12,539 nt of DNA from Phycisphaeraceae bacterium (GTDB lineage: Bacteria > Planctomycetota > Phycisphaerae > Phycisphaerales > Phycisphaeraceae). Below the pieces are notes generated by a model. The model was not told the DNA's origin. It saw only the letters and a list, made by a program, of their open reading frames with translations, and ran no database searches. Each line of letters starts with the position of its first letter. Within the stretch, counting starts at the first letter, position 1. The position numbers and the translations under genes were made by a program. The stretch covers positions 1 through 12,539 of the forward strand of contig JAESSU010000290.1 in NCBI GenBank assembly GCA_016763955.1, in the 5' to 3' direction. Of this stretch, positions 1 to 6,859 are shown piece by piece.

Positions 1-6
1 CTAAAA

Positions 7-609
7 TTAATGGCGGTTTTTCCACTCATTGTTGATACGCAAAACAACCTGGTCGGTGATATCCATGTCCTGACGGACCCAAAGGACTTTGCGAAGTGAA
101 ATATAAGCTCGCATCGCTTCGGGCTTGAGATTGCCAAAAGAAGGAGCTTTTTCTTTGTACATCACCATGTCATAACCCGATTCGCTGGCAATCTTGGCAA
201 TGGTGTCGGTCATTTTTCGGTACATGTTGCCAATCTGAATGATACGCTCAGAGCCCATTCGAGCCTGCTTGTATTTCATCCAGCTTTCTAATTGCATGGC
301 AAAAAGCTGAAATTCTTCAGCCTTTTGCATGTAAGCATCGGTTCCCTGCTGAAGAAGCTCTAGGTCTTCTTGCATCTGTTGCAGTTTGTTGCGACGCGTT
401 TCGTGCTCTTGCTTAACTTGTTCGATCTGTGTTTTGAGATCCGCTTCAAGTTGCGTCATTTCTTCTAGAGCGTTCATGGCTTTTTCGACATCAAGTACAG
501 CAATGGACGTGGGACGTGCTTGAGCTTGCACTTGCGTGGGAATGCTCATTAGACCCATCAGGGCAATGCCCCAAACCAGACTCATCAACTTTATTCGCTG
601 CATCTTCAT
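7..609 (-). CDS. ompH: OmpH/Skp-family periplasmic chaperone
   Basis: A 200-residue secreted protein of the OmpH/Skp family, which binds unfolded outer-membrane proteins in the periplasm and passes them to the BAM complex. Residues 1-30 form a signal peptide (basic start MKMQRIK, hydrophobic core, then a VQAQA cleavage region). A short beta strand follows (SIAVLDVEKAM, residues 35-45), then a long charged, Gln/Glu/Lys-rich coiled coil (about 46-125), and a closing strand with the family-like SGYDMVMYK (144-152). This strand-coiled coil-strand order and the length fit Skp. It lies downstream of bamA on the same strand, the classic bamA-skp order, but with an unusual 447-bp spacer. GGAG lies 3 nt before the first ATG (609) and 9 nt before the second (M3, 603), so M3 may be the true start. 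Family assignment is firm; the start is less so. Confidence 0.9.
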   Translation of the reverse strand: MKMQRIKLMSLVWGIALMGLMSIPTQVQAQARPTSIAVLDVEKAMNALEEMTQLEADLKTQIEQVKQEHETRRNKLQQMQEDLELLQQGTDAYMQKAEEFQLFAMQLESWMKYKQARMGSERIIQIGNMYRKMTDTIAKIASESGYDMVMYKEKAPSFGNLKPEAMRAYISLRKVLWVRQDMDITDQVVLRINNEWKNRH

Positions 610-668
610 TTACTCCAAATCGTTTGTTTATTGACTCTCTTTTGTAACGTACCGGGTTCTACCCCTGC

Positions 669-700
669 TATCGAACCTCGGATGCACCTAGTCTTCGATA
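669..700. repeat. 7-bp inverted repeat in the ompH leader
   Basis: TATCGAA (669-675) and TTCGATA (694-700) are perfect reverse complements around an 18-nt loop. It lies 60-91 nt upstream of the ompH start, so it would fall in the leader RNA if transcription starts at the candidate promoter 709-738. The left arm overlaps one copy of a direct repeat (662-679). Function unknown. Confidence 0.4.
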
Positions 701-708
701 AGCTGCCA

Positions 709-738
709 ATGATAACATAGATAACTGTAATGTGTCGT
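709..738 (-). promoter_or_regulatory. Candidate sigma-70-like promoter for ompH
   Basis: Read on the minus strand, ACGACA (-35-like, 4 of 6 matches) and TATCAT (-10-like, 5 of 6) are separated by 18 nt. They lie about 100 nt upstream of the ompH start. It is placed by eye from consensus boxes. It would let ompH be expressed separately from bamA, which fits the terminator-like structure just upstream (806-851). Confidence 0.25.
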
Positions 739-768
739 ACACCCAACTCAATAACCCCAAGGCGATAT

Positions 769-797
769 CCCCTGCTTCGTCGAACCTCAGCAAGGGG
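769..797. repeat. Inverted repeat with one bulge
   Basis: CCCCTGCT (769-776) pairs with AGCA-A-GGGG (789-797) across a 12-nt loop, with one bulged A. On the plus strand it is followed by CTTTTC, so it looks slightly terminator-like in the plus direction. No plus-strand gene lies upstream for it to serve. Confidence 0.35.
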
Positions 798-805
798 CTT
801 TTCTC

Positions 806-851
806 AAAAAAAATCAACCGCAATTCAAACACTGCAAAAGCGATCTTGATT
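806..851 (-). terminator. Candidate intrinsic terminator downstream of bamA
   Basis: On the minus strand, AATCAA (from 851-846) and GCG (842-840) pair with CGC (821-819) and TTGATT (817-812). The stem runs straight into a T tract (an A8 run at 806-813 on the plus strand). It lies about 205 nt past the bamA stop and just before the candidate ompH promoter. The stem is AT-rich and has an internal loop, so its strength is uncertain. Confidence 0.3.
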
Positions 852-880
852 CCAAGTCAAAATAGCTGCAATGATGCACT

Positions 881-901
881 AGGCTGTGTCAGCCTGTTTT
901 T
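881..901 (+). terminator. Hairpin with T tract, plus-strand orientation
   Basis: AGGCTG (881-886), loop TGT, CAGCCT (890-895), then G and TTTTT (897-901). It has terminator form on the plus strand, but no credible plus-strand gene lies upstream. On the minus strand it is simply a stable 6-bp hairpin in the bamA-ompH spacer. An antisense or small RNA ending here is conceivable but no matching promoter was found. Confidence 0.3.
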
Positions 902-954
902 GTCCCTCGGTCAACTGTTCAATCAGTTTGCAAAGTATTTTTGGCGCAACATTT

Positions 955-990
955 TTGACCTACGGTCAATTCCGTGTTGACACAACACGG
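955..990. repeat. Two adjacent perfect inverted repeats
   Basis: TTGACC-TAC-GGTCAA (955-969) and CCGTGTTG-ACA-CAACACGG (972-990) lie 2 nt apart. Both are perfect stems (6 and 8 bp) with 3-nt loops. In bamA mRNA they would form two stacked hairpins 66-101 nt past the stop codon. Neither is followed by a T tract in either direction, so they are not standard intrinsic terminators. They may protect the 3' end or bind a regulator. Confidence 0.5.
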
Positions 991-1031
991 CTCGCCAAGA
1001 CAATTTTCGGTCCATGCGTTTTCCCTAGCTT

Positions 1032-1055
1032 CCGGGGGGCCGGGGGGCCGGGGGG
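1032..1055. repeat. Tandem array (CCGGGGGG)x3
   Basis: Three perfect copies of an 8-bp unit end one base before the bamA stop codon (TAA, complement of 1057-1059). The plus strand has three G6 runs separated by CC, which could favour G-quadruplex formation or slippage; the bamA transcript would carry the C-rich complement. Tandem copy number is likely to vary. Confidence 0.85.
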
Positions 1056-1056
1056 A

Positions 1057-3408
1057 TTAGAAGGGCAATGCGATGTCGAAGCTAAAGAGTTGTTCGTTAT
1101 CCTGTTCCTGTTTAAGGATTGGGAAAGCGATATCAAAGGCAAAAGGTGCTTGACCTAGGAATGGAACTTGAAGTCGCAAACCTGTTCCCACTGACACGCG
1201 ATATCCGCCAAACCCGATGCCGTCTTCGACCGTTCCTGTATCGGTGAAAAACACCCAACGCACTGTTTCTTTATAAACGGGAACACTGTATTCAAGACCT
1301 AAGAGGAACATCCAGTCGCCACCGGTGGATTCATCGGTATCTGAACCATCACCATTAAGGCCAAAGGGTCCCACGCCACGGTACTTAAAACCACGGAAGC
1401 TTCGATGGCCGCCGACAAAGAAGCGTTCAAAGATCGGTGCTTGGTTGTTTTCAAGGATGTAGCCCATTTTTGACTTAAAGGCCAGCGTGGTTTTACGCCC
1501 CATAAAGTCTTCATCCACGGTCCAGAATTTACTAAAATCTAACGTCGCTTTGGTAAATGTATAGTCACCGCCAAAGGCTCCGATGCGTGAGAGCCCTAGA
1601 CTTGTCACACTGCCCTGCGAAGGAAAGAGTCTGCTGTTGACGGTGGATCGGTTAAGCGAGCCACTGATCGAGGTAATTCCGTTTTTGCCTAACACACTGG
1701 TGATATCCACAGGTGCGGTAGGCTGGATATTTGTGATTTCAACGGTCTCCGAGCGAAAGCCCAAACGTCCGCTCCATACATCCCCAAATCGCTGACCAAA
1801 ACCAAGTGTCCCGCCCTGACGACTTTCGTCGTAGTCATCGCGCTGGCGGTCATAGACGAACAAGCTTGTGTCCAACGAATACTGTGTATCAAAGAGGTAA
1901 GGTTCTGCAAAACTCACCGAGTAACTGCTCACTGCGTCGCCGGGCTGCAAGGTGATGTTAAAGGATTGGCCTGCACCGCGGAAGGCCTTGCCGGTGAGAA
2001 GCTCGCCGAAGCTTTCAGGCGGATCAGAGATATCGAAGTTGCGTTGTTTTAAGTCGATTGCGCCGATGATCCCTGCATCTGAACTGATGCCTGCACCAAA
2101 GCTAATCGAGCCTGTATTTTGTTCTTTGACTTCGATGAGTACATCACGAATTTCATCCATGCTGTCACCGAGAATACTGATCTTCGCATCACTAAACAGT
2201 GCCCCTTCACTTAGGCGACGTTCGGTCCGCTCTAAGCCTGTGCGGTCAAAGCGACGGCCTGGATTCATCCCCCGCGTCTGACGAAGGATCACATTGTCCT
2301 TGGTGACCAGATTACCACGCACCGCCACCTTGCCCACCAGATACGGCGAGCCTTCTGAGATGCTCAATGCCACATCGACTTTGGGTTCATTTTCATGGAA
2401 TAAACGTTCAATTTTGATGCCCGTTTCGATAAACCCCTGCTTGCCGTACATGTCCAACAATGCTTCACGACTTTTGCGTAAGAGGTTGGTCGCAAACACA
2501 TCGCCAACCTTCAAGGACATCGCGCCCAGAATCTGTTGCTGGCCGTAAAGTTCATTCCCCTCCACAGTGATCGAAGAAACGACATATTGCGAGCCTTCGG
2601 TGATATTAAACGTCACCACAGCGTCGCGTTGATTCGCTGAAATGTCCAATTCGCGGTCAGCCTGTGCATCCAGATAACCTCGGTCGCGATAGTACTGACG
2701 AATGCGGTCTGCATCATCATCTAAAGCACTGCGGTTTAACTCGCCTTTACGAAGCACGAACATATAGGTCTTGGAACGAATCTGTGTGCGAATTTCCTTG
2801 TCAGAATAAATGGTGTTGCCTTTAAAATGCATCTGGCGGACACGAATCTTGGGCCCTTCGCGCACCTTAAACAGCAAGACGTTCGACTCGTCGAGCAACT
2901 GCTTGTCGAGCACGATCTGAGTCATAAAGAAGCCTTTTGCCTCATAAGCATCTCTAATCTGGTTAATCGCACGGTCAATGAGATAAGCATCAATCGGGTC
3001 CCCTGTACGGATCACTGCAAGGGAGAGTAATTCTTGGTCTGTGATGGCCTTGTTACCCACCACACGAACGTCCGCAAGGATTGGCTGCTCGTGGACGATG
3101 TACTTGACGATCAACGTGCCATCTTCTTGTTGATCAACAGAAGCCTGCACCGTGCCAAAACGACCTAAATGTGTGATGCGGACAATGTCCTGAGCAACCA
3201 CTTTGTCATCATAAGCTTGACCTTCGGCTAAACGAATCTGGTTGCGGACGAGTTGCTCTGATTCAGGCTTAACACCTTCAAGAACAATCTTAGCCACTGG
3301 ACGGTTTTGCAGATCAATATTTTGGGCTTGAAGTGAAACCGTGTTCACGAACAAACACAAAGCAATCACAATAGTGCTTAACCACGCGCAAAGGACGTTT
3401 TTATTCAT
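1057..3408 (-). CDS. bamA: Outer-membrane protein assembly factor BamA (Omp85)
   Basis: This is the central BAM component, which folds beta-barrel proteins into the outer membrane. Numbered from ATG 3408 (783 residues), it has a signal peptide at 1-28 (MNKN start, hydrophobic core, SLQA cleavage). Five POTRA domains follow at about 34-108, 110-185, 187-274, 276-354 and 356-430. A 16-strand-type barrel spans about 432-783. The conserved loop motif RSFRGF is at 669-674, SFAEPYLFD and LFPSQGS mark the barrel, and the protein ends in aromatic F (ALPF), the usual BAM recognition end. The frame opens 12 codons earlier at 3444. I prefer 3408 because it gives a compact signal peptide and has GGAG 10 nt upstream; the 3444 start has only AGGA 11 nt upstream and remains possible. 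It follows rsmD and precedes ompH on the same strand. Confidence 0.96.
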   Translation of the reverse strand: MNKNVLCAWLSTIVIALCLFVNTVSLQAQNIDLQNRPVAKIVLEGVKPESEQLVRNQIRLAEGQAYDDKVVAQDIVRITHLGRFGTVQASVDQQEDGTLIVKYIVHEQPILADVRVVGNKAITDQELLSLAVIRTGDPIDAYLIDRAINQIRDAYEAKGFFMTQIVLDKQLLDESNVLLFKVREGPKIRVRQMHFKGNTIYSDKEIRTQIRSKTYMFVLRKGELNRSALDDDADRIRQYYRDRGYLDAQADRELDISANQRDAVVTFNITEGSQYVVSSITVEGNELYGQQQILGAMSLKVGDVFATNLLRKSREALLDMYGKQGFIETGIKIERLFHENEPKVDVALSISEGSPYLVGKVAVRGNLVTKDNVILRQTRGMNPGRRFDRTGLERTERRLSEGALFSDAKISILGDSMDEIRDVLIEVKEQNTGSISFGAGISSDAGIIGAIDLKQRNFDISDPPESFGELLTGKAFRGAGQSFNITLQPGDAVSSYSVSFAEPYLFDTQYSLDTSLFVYDRQRDDYDESRQGGTLGFGQRFGDVWSGRLGFRSETVEITNIQPTAPVDITSVLGKNGITSISGSLNRSTVNSRLFPSQGSVTSLGLSRIGAFGGDYTFTKATLDFSKFWTVDEDFMGRKTTLAFKSKMGYILENNQAPIFERFFVGGHRSFRGFKYRGVGPFGLNGDGSDTDESTGGDWMFLLGLEYSVPVYKETVRWVFFTDTGTVEDGIGFGGYRVSVGTGLRLQVPFLGQAPFAFDIAFPILKQEQDNEQLFSFDIALPF

Positions 3409-3505
3409 CAGCCGCCAACTCCAAAAAGCTCTTAAAAGGTGCATTCTTGACTAGATCCTAATTTAGCCCCCCCTGCTCACTCTTGCCCCCAAACAAGAAG
3501 AGCAT

Positions 3506-3534
3506 AGTCTACAAGACCGCTGCAAGTTATCCAA
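3506..3534 (-). promoter_or_regulatory. Candidate bamA promoter with overlapping dyad
   Basis: On the minus strand, TTGGAT (-35-like, 4 of 6) and TAGACT (-10-like, 4 of 6) are 17 nt apart, about 100 nt upstream of the preferred bamA start. A small inverted repeat AAGTT-ATCC-AACTT (3524-3537) overlaps the -35 box and could be an operator. The 150-bp gap between the end of rsmD and the bamA frame is otherwise featureless apart from C-rich runs. Confidence 0.27.
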
Positions 3535-3594
3535 CTTTACTGGAAGTCTTGGGGAGTCATTTTATACCCCTAGTCAATGAACGGGTTCTGTATG

Positions 3595-4160
3595 TCATGC
3601 CAAACGGTAGTACAAGAAGACCCGCATCACACCATAGACCAGTGATTCAGCTAGCTTCCAACCTTCAACTTCCGGGGGCAGAGCATGTTCATCAGTCCTT
3701 AACACGAGCACGCCCCCCGCGTCGGTAATGGGATGACAAATACCAATGAGCTTGGCAATACTGTCCATCTCTTCACGCGCCATCGCATAAGGTGGATCAC
3801 AAAACACCACATCCATAGGCACATGTGTAAGCATCGATGCCCACACGCCACTAGAATGTCCGAGCCCATGACGGTGACTTGATCTTCAGCCTCAAGCATT
3901 TTGATATTACTCTCAAGAATATCACGAGCACTGCGGTTGCGATCAATAAACGTGCAATGACTACATCCACGCGAAAGAGCTTCAAGCCCCATACTCCCGG
4001 TTCCTGAAAACAGGTCCAAAGCAGGGCCCTCAAACACGCCTAACACAGCAAGCCGGTCAAAGACCGATTGTTTGACACGATCGGTGATCGGACGAGTGGT
4101 CTGATCACCCACTGGGCCTTGGATTTTACGATGTCGATATGTTCCACCAATGATGCGCAT
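3595..4160 (-). pseudogene. rsmD: 16S rRNA (guanine-N2) methyltransferase RsmD, frameshifted
   Basis: RsmD methylates G966 of 16S rRNA using SAM. The N-terminal part (from ATG 4160, with AGGAG about 10 nt upstream) has MRIIGGTYRHRKI, RPITDRVKQSVFDRL and the SAM motif LDLFSGTGSMGLEALSRG. The C-terminal part in another frame has VVFCDPPYAM, the catalytic DPPY motif, and runs to the stop at 3595. The frame changes near 3846-3856, around the codons for SDILVA / VWASML. The total span of 566 bp is one base short of an intact 188-residue protein, a normal RsmD size, so one missing base explains the break. Uncorrected, the first frame would continue to 3699 with unrelated sequence. It is either a real recent mutation or a sequencing or assembly error. 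The family call is firm. Confidence 0.9.
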
Positions 4161-4389
4161 GAGTCATTTGCTCCTATAGACAATCAGATATGATAGCCGA
4201 TGACCACCTGCCGTGGAAACTTCCGGGAGCTAGAGGAATCCCATGCTTCGCAAAGCCTTAGCATTGGGCTTTGCCCAAACGGGTCTTAAACACAGAGGAA
4301 AACTTCCCAAACTTCCAGGGGGGGGGCTTGAAAATTCGGGCATACGCGGTCATTCTATAACATTAAATATTCTTACCGGATCAAGACCC
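4161..4389. promoter_or_regulatory. Divergent region between rsmD and methyltransferase, with G9 tract
   Basis: This 229-bp region serves two divergent genes. It includes AGGAG for rsmD; an 8-bp perfect inverted repeat GCAAAGCC / GGCTTTGC (4250-4257 and 4267-4274, 9-nt loop); several ACTTCC motifs; a G9 run (4318-4326); and a TATAAC -10-like box (4356-4361), 29 nt before the preferred methyltransferase start. ATG 4243, preceded by AGAGGAA, opens the methyltransferase frame 49 codons earlier. The extra segment is low-complexity and not family-like, so I treat it as leader. Confidence 0.4.
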
Positions 4390-5235
4390 ATGCCCAAATC
4401 CAAGTCCCTAGCGGATACCGCAGATAAATATGTTCTTTACCAACGCTCCGTGCAAGAACCCTCTTCGGAAATTAAGTTCTTCAACAAAGTGTTCAAAAAA
4501 GAGTTCGGCAAAAAACCCATGTCCCTCCGTGAAGATTTCTGTGGCACGTTTGCCATCTGCTGCAACTGGGTCGCTAGTCACAAAGAACGCATCGCGGTGG
4601 GCGTGGACTTAGACCCCGAACCCTTAGCATGGGGCCGTAAACATAACTTAGCCAAACTCAAACATAAACAGCAAGACCGCGTCACCCTACTTGAGCAAGA
4701 TGTACGCACTTCCAGAGATGCCAGAAAAGATTCCGGGGGCGAGGAAGATTCCGGAGGGGGGGGATTTGATATTCTTAGTGCGCAAAACTTTTCGTTTTGG
4801 ATTTTCAAAACCCGACCCCAACTCCTTGAGTACTTTCGCCATGCCTACAACAATCTCAACGACCAAGGCCTGATGGTCATGGACATGATGGGCGGCAGTG
4901 ACTGCTGGGTTGAAGACCACACGGATGTCCGCAAGTTCAAAGATTTTAAGTATGAATGGGAACAGCATCGTCTAGACCCCATCACCCATGACGCTGTCTT
5001 TAATATCCACTTTGCTTTTAAAGATGGCAGCCGCCTGAACAAAGCCTTCACCTATGAATGGCGTTTTTGGTCTCTGCCAGAAGTCGTCGAACTATGTAAG
5101 GAAGCGGGCTTTTCTAATGTCGATGTTTACTGGGAAGGCACCGACAAAGAAGGTGAGGGTAATGGCGAGTACACCCCAGAAACCTCCGCCGAGTCAGACC
5201 CCTGCTGGATCGCGTATATCGTGGCGAAGAAATAA
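4390..5235 (+). CDS. Class I SAM-dependent methyltransferase, uncharacterised
   Basis: A 281-residue methyltransferase of unknown substrate. LREDFCGTF (46-54) fits the SAM-binding motif I position, followed by GVDLDPEPLAWG (71-82) with an acidic residue that would hold the SAM ribose. FDILSAQNFSFWIF (126-139) matches the motif IV region, and MVMDMMGG (162-169) follows. The start at 4390 is chosen because ADKYVLYQRSVQ begins soon after, as expected for this family; the Shine-Dalgarno sequence is weak there. A longer start at 4243 has a better AGAGGAA site but adds a non-conserved tail. Residues 107-125 are an odd Asp/Ser/Gly-rich insertion encoded by an 18-bp repeat and a G8 run, between the 'QDV' strand and motif IV. 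It is divergent from rsmD and convergent with the fucosidase. A cytoplasmic small-molecule or other methylation role is likely, but the substrate cannot be named. Confidence 0.85.
   Translation: MPKSKSLADTADKYVLYQRSVQEPSSEIKFFNKVFKKEFGKKPMSLREDFCGTFAICCNWVASHKERIAVGVDLDPEPLAWGRKHNLAKLKHKQQDRVTLLEQDVRTSRDARKDSGGEEDSGGGGFDILSAQNFSFWIFKTRPQLLEYFRHAYNNLNDQGLMVMDMMGGSDCWVEDHTDVRKFKDFKYEWEQHRLDPITHDAVFNIHFAFKDGSRLNKAFTYEWRFWSLPEVVELCKEAGFSNVDVYWEGTDKEGEGNGEYTPETSAESDPCWIAYIVAKK
4729..4764 (+). repeat. In-frame 18-bp tandem repeat with G8 run
   Basis: Two imperfect 18-bp units, GATTCCGGGGGCGAGGAA and GATTCCGGAGGGGGGGGA, encode DSGGEE and DSGGGG inside the methyltransferase. The second unit contains eight consecutive G (4756-4763). 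The repeat keeps the reading frame but sits where homologues would have a short loop. Confidence 0.85.
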
Positions 5236-5261
5236 GACTTCAAAGCGTTTTCAACGCAGTC
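5236..5261. terminator. Weak hairpin between convergent genes
   Basis: GCGTT-TTC-AACGC (5245-5257) forms a small perfect stem, flanked by GACT (5236-5239) and AGTC (5258-5261) that could extend it with a bulge. It follows the methyltransferase stop directly. There is no strong T tract in either direction (TTT on the minus side), so terminator function is doubtful. The rest of the 183-bp gap to 5418 shows nothing clear. Confidence 0.2.
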
Positions 5262-5418
5262 AAAACCAAACACTTATACGCATCGCGTCTATTTTATGCG
5301 CGTCGGACGATTCATAAACCTTTGGAGCATTTACATTCGCCAGGTCAGTCACGCACGAGTTTTAATTGTGATTGGTATTATCCCAAACTCAGATTATCAA
5401 TTGACGATGGACAAACCG

Positions 5419-6792
5419 CTAAGCGATCTGGAATTTCATCGCCCATGCGTAATCACTGAGCACCACATCACTGGGCAAGTTCACGACCACATGGTCCTCG
5501 TGACGAACCCATTGTAATGGGGTGTCGTAACCAAGCATTGTGACCGTCTCACCCTCTCGTGGCTGAAGGCTTCTTAACACCACGGTCTGCTCGCCTACGG
5601 CTTGCTCCGCTTCCTTTAAGACAAAGACGTAGACGGTGTCATCCTTACGTGTAAATCGAAGATTACCTTCCACGTAAGGCGCAATCGCCCGAGTCCCGTA
5701 AATGGCCTGGCCATGAATCTGCATCCAGTCACCAATAGCGTTTAACGCTTCCATGGCTCCAGGGGCAAACAAACCCTCAGGAGATGGAGCAACATTTAAC
5801 AGTAGATTCCCGCCTTTGGCGACGACATCGATCAACAAATGAACCAACTCCTCGACGGGCTTATACACGTCGTCCAAACCATAGCTAAAACCAGGCCCCA
5901 TCGTCACGCAAGACTCCCACGGGCAGCCCAACGGTTCATCGGGAACGGTCTGCTCAGGGGTGATAAAATTCTCGTGTTTGCCACCTACCGTACGGTCAGC
6001 AATGATTAACTGTGGCTGAAGTTCCCTGCCAAAGGCCGCGATTTCATCCATGCGAATATCCTGATGGGGCGGCTGTACCTGCCCACCATCAAGCCATAGA
6101 ACATCAATTTTGCCGTACTCGGAAAGCAGTTCGCGCATCTGCTCATGGGTGTACTGGACAAATTTGTCCCAGCGTTGGGGGTCTTTTAGCGTGTCATAAT
6201 TGGGATTGCGATCCACGACTGGGAAATCAGGGCTCCAGTAAGAAGGTGTATGCCAATCGGACTTGGAGTAATAGCACCAAATCCCCATGCCCCGTTGCCT
6301 AAAAGCGTCGAAGACTTCTTTAGTCACGTTGGCTCGTGGGTTGGTATGAAACGGACAGCTCGGATGCGTCATTCGATAGTCCGTGGTACGCGTATCGAAC
6401 ATACAAAAACCATCATGATGCTTTGTGGTGAAACACACGTATTTCATACCCGCATGTTCAGCCGCCGCTGCCCAGGCTTGAGGGTCAAATTGCACGGGGT
6501 TAAATTGGCCATTAAGTGCACGGTAATCTGCCGAAAAACGCGCCAAGTCGCGATCTCGCTCCACCCACGGTTTCATCGTGTCTGACCTGGCCCATTGATC
6601 CGCAGGTGACAGCGGCCAAGACTCACGAATTCCCCAGACACTATAGATACCCCAATGGATGAACAATCCAAATTTCTGATCTTGAAACCATGCCATTCGA
6701 TCGTGCATCCAAGGCAGGTCTGTATTCGCAGCAAGCTTATCAGCCGTGCTGTGATCCATAATATCACCGGTTTTAACGCGATCGTTTCCCAT
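5419..6792 (-). CDS. GH29 alpha-L-fucosidase, cytoplasmic
   Basis: A 457-residue retaining alpha-L-fucosidase of glycoside hydrolase family 29, which releases L-fucose from glycans or oligosaccharides. FGLFIHWGIYSVWG (41-54) and FTTKHHDGFCMFD (121-133) are typical GH29 substrate-pocket segments. VLWLDGG (231-237) contains the expected nucleophile D235, and KGGNLLLNVAP (326-336) closes the TIM barrel. E274 or E280 in HENFITPEQ are candidates for the acid/base, which varies in this family. Residues about 370-457 look like the C-terminal beta-sandwich. There is no signal peptide, so it likely acts on imported fucosylated oligosaccharides in the cytoplasm. AAGGA lies 10 nt before ATG 6792; M12 (6759) is an alternative. 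It lies downstream of the sensor kinase on the same strand, 264 bp away, with its own candidate promoter. Confidence 0.93.
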   Translation of the reverse strand: MGNDRVKTGDIMDHSTADKLAANTDLPWMHDRMAWFQDQKFGLFIHWGIYSVWGIRESWPLSPADQWARSDTMKPWVERDRDLARFSADYRALNGQFNPVQFDPQAWAAAAEHAGMKYVCFTTKHHDGFCMFDTRTTDYRMTHPSCPFHTNPRANVTKEVFDAFRQRGMGIWCYYSKSDWHTPSYWSPDFPVVDRNPNYDTLKDPQRWDKFVQYTHEQMRELLSEYGKIDVLWLDGGQVQPPHQDIRMDEIAAFGRELQPQLIIADRTVGGKHENFITPEQTVPDEPLGCPWESCVTMGPGFSYGLDDVYKPVEELVHLLIDVVAKGGNLLLNVAPSPEGLFAPGAMEALNAIGDWMQIHGQAIYGTRAIAPYVEGNLRFTRKDDTVYVFVLKEAEQAVGEQTVVLRSLQPREGETVTMLGYDTPLQWVRHEDHVVVNLPSDVVLSDYAWAMKFQIA

Positions 6793-6859
6793 GCCAATTC
6801 AGTCCTTCGAAAATAGATCCCCCAGTCCAATTGGAGATCGGGTTTTAAATAGGGCACAA

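Larger units (their letters stand above)
662..788. repeat. Two-copy direct repeat CCCCTGCT-TCGAACCTC
   Basis: CCCCTGCT followed by TCGAACCTC occurs at 662-679 (1-nt gap, A) and again at 769-788 (3-nt gap, TCG). That is 17 shared bases, about 107 bp apart. Each copy is also part of a different inverted repeat (669-700 and 769-797). It may be a duplicated regulatory or structural module in the ompH upstream region. No protein is implied. Confidence 0.45.
610..1056. other. Long structured spacer between bamA and ompH
   Basis: There are 447 bp with no convincing gene. On the minus strand, in the direction of transcription, it contains: a tandem CCGGGGGG array at the bamA stop codon; perfect 3-nt-loop hairpins at 972-990, 955-969 and 881-895; a terminator-like stem with a T tract at 806-851; a stem at 769-797; a possible ompH promoter at 709-738; and a 7-bp inverted repeat at 669-700. 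Two plus-strand open frames here (732-980 and the start of 886-1158) have no recognisable protein character. The simplest reading is a bamA 3' untranslated region ending near 806, followed by the ompH promoter and leader. A 3'-UTR-derived small RNA is possible but unproven. Confidence 0.55.

Noticed and set aside
662..690. GGTTCGA on the minus strand, resembling a tRNA T loop
   Set aside because: The flanking bases do not form a 5-bp T stem and no acceptor, D or anticodon arm is present.
732..1158. Two overlapping plus-strand open frames in the bamA-ompH spacer
   Set aside because: Their translations lack any domain or consistent protein character, they overlap each other and the start of one lies over hairpins; they fit chance frames in a structured spacer.
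3483..3728. Plus-strand open frame opposite the rsmD end
   Set aside because: Antisense shadow of rsmD and the bamA upstream region; no recognisable motif.
3595..3846. Separate small DPPY-containing gene starting at GTG 3846
   Set aside because: It is the C-terminal half of RsmD in the shifted frame; no independent ribosome site, and the N-terminal half lies directly upstream.
6012..6585. Plus-strand open frames opposite the fucosidase
   Set aside because: Shadows of the GH29 coding frame, whose catalytic motifs are clear on the minus strand.
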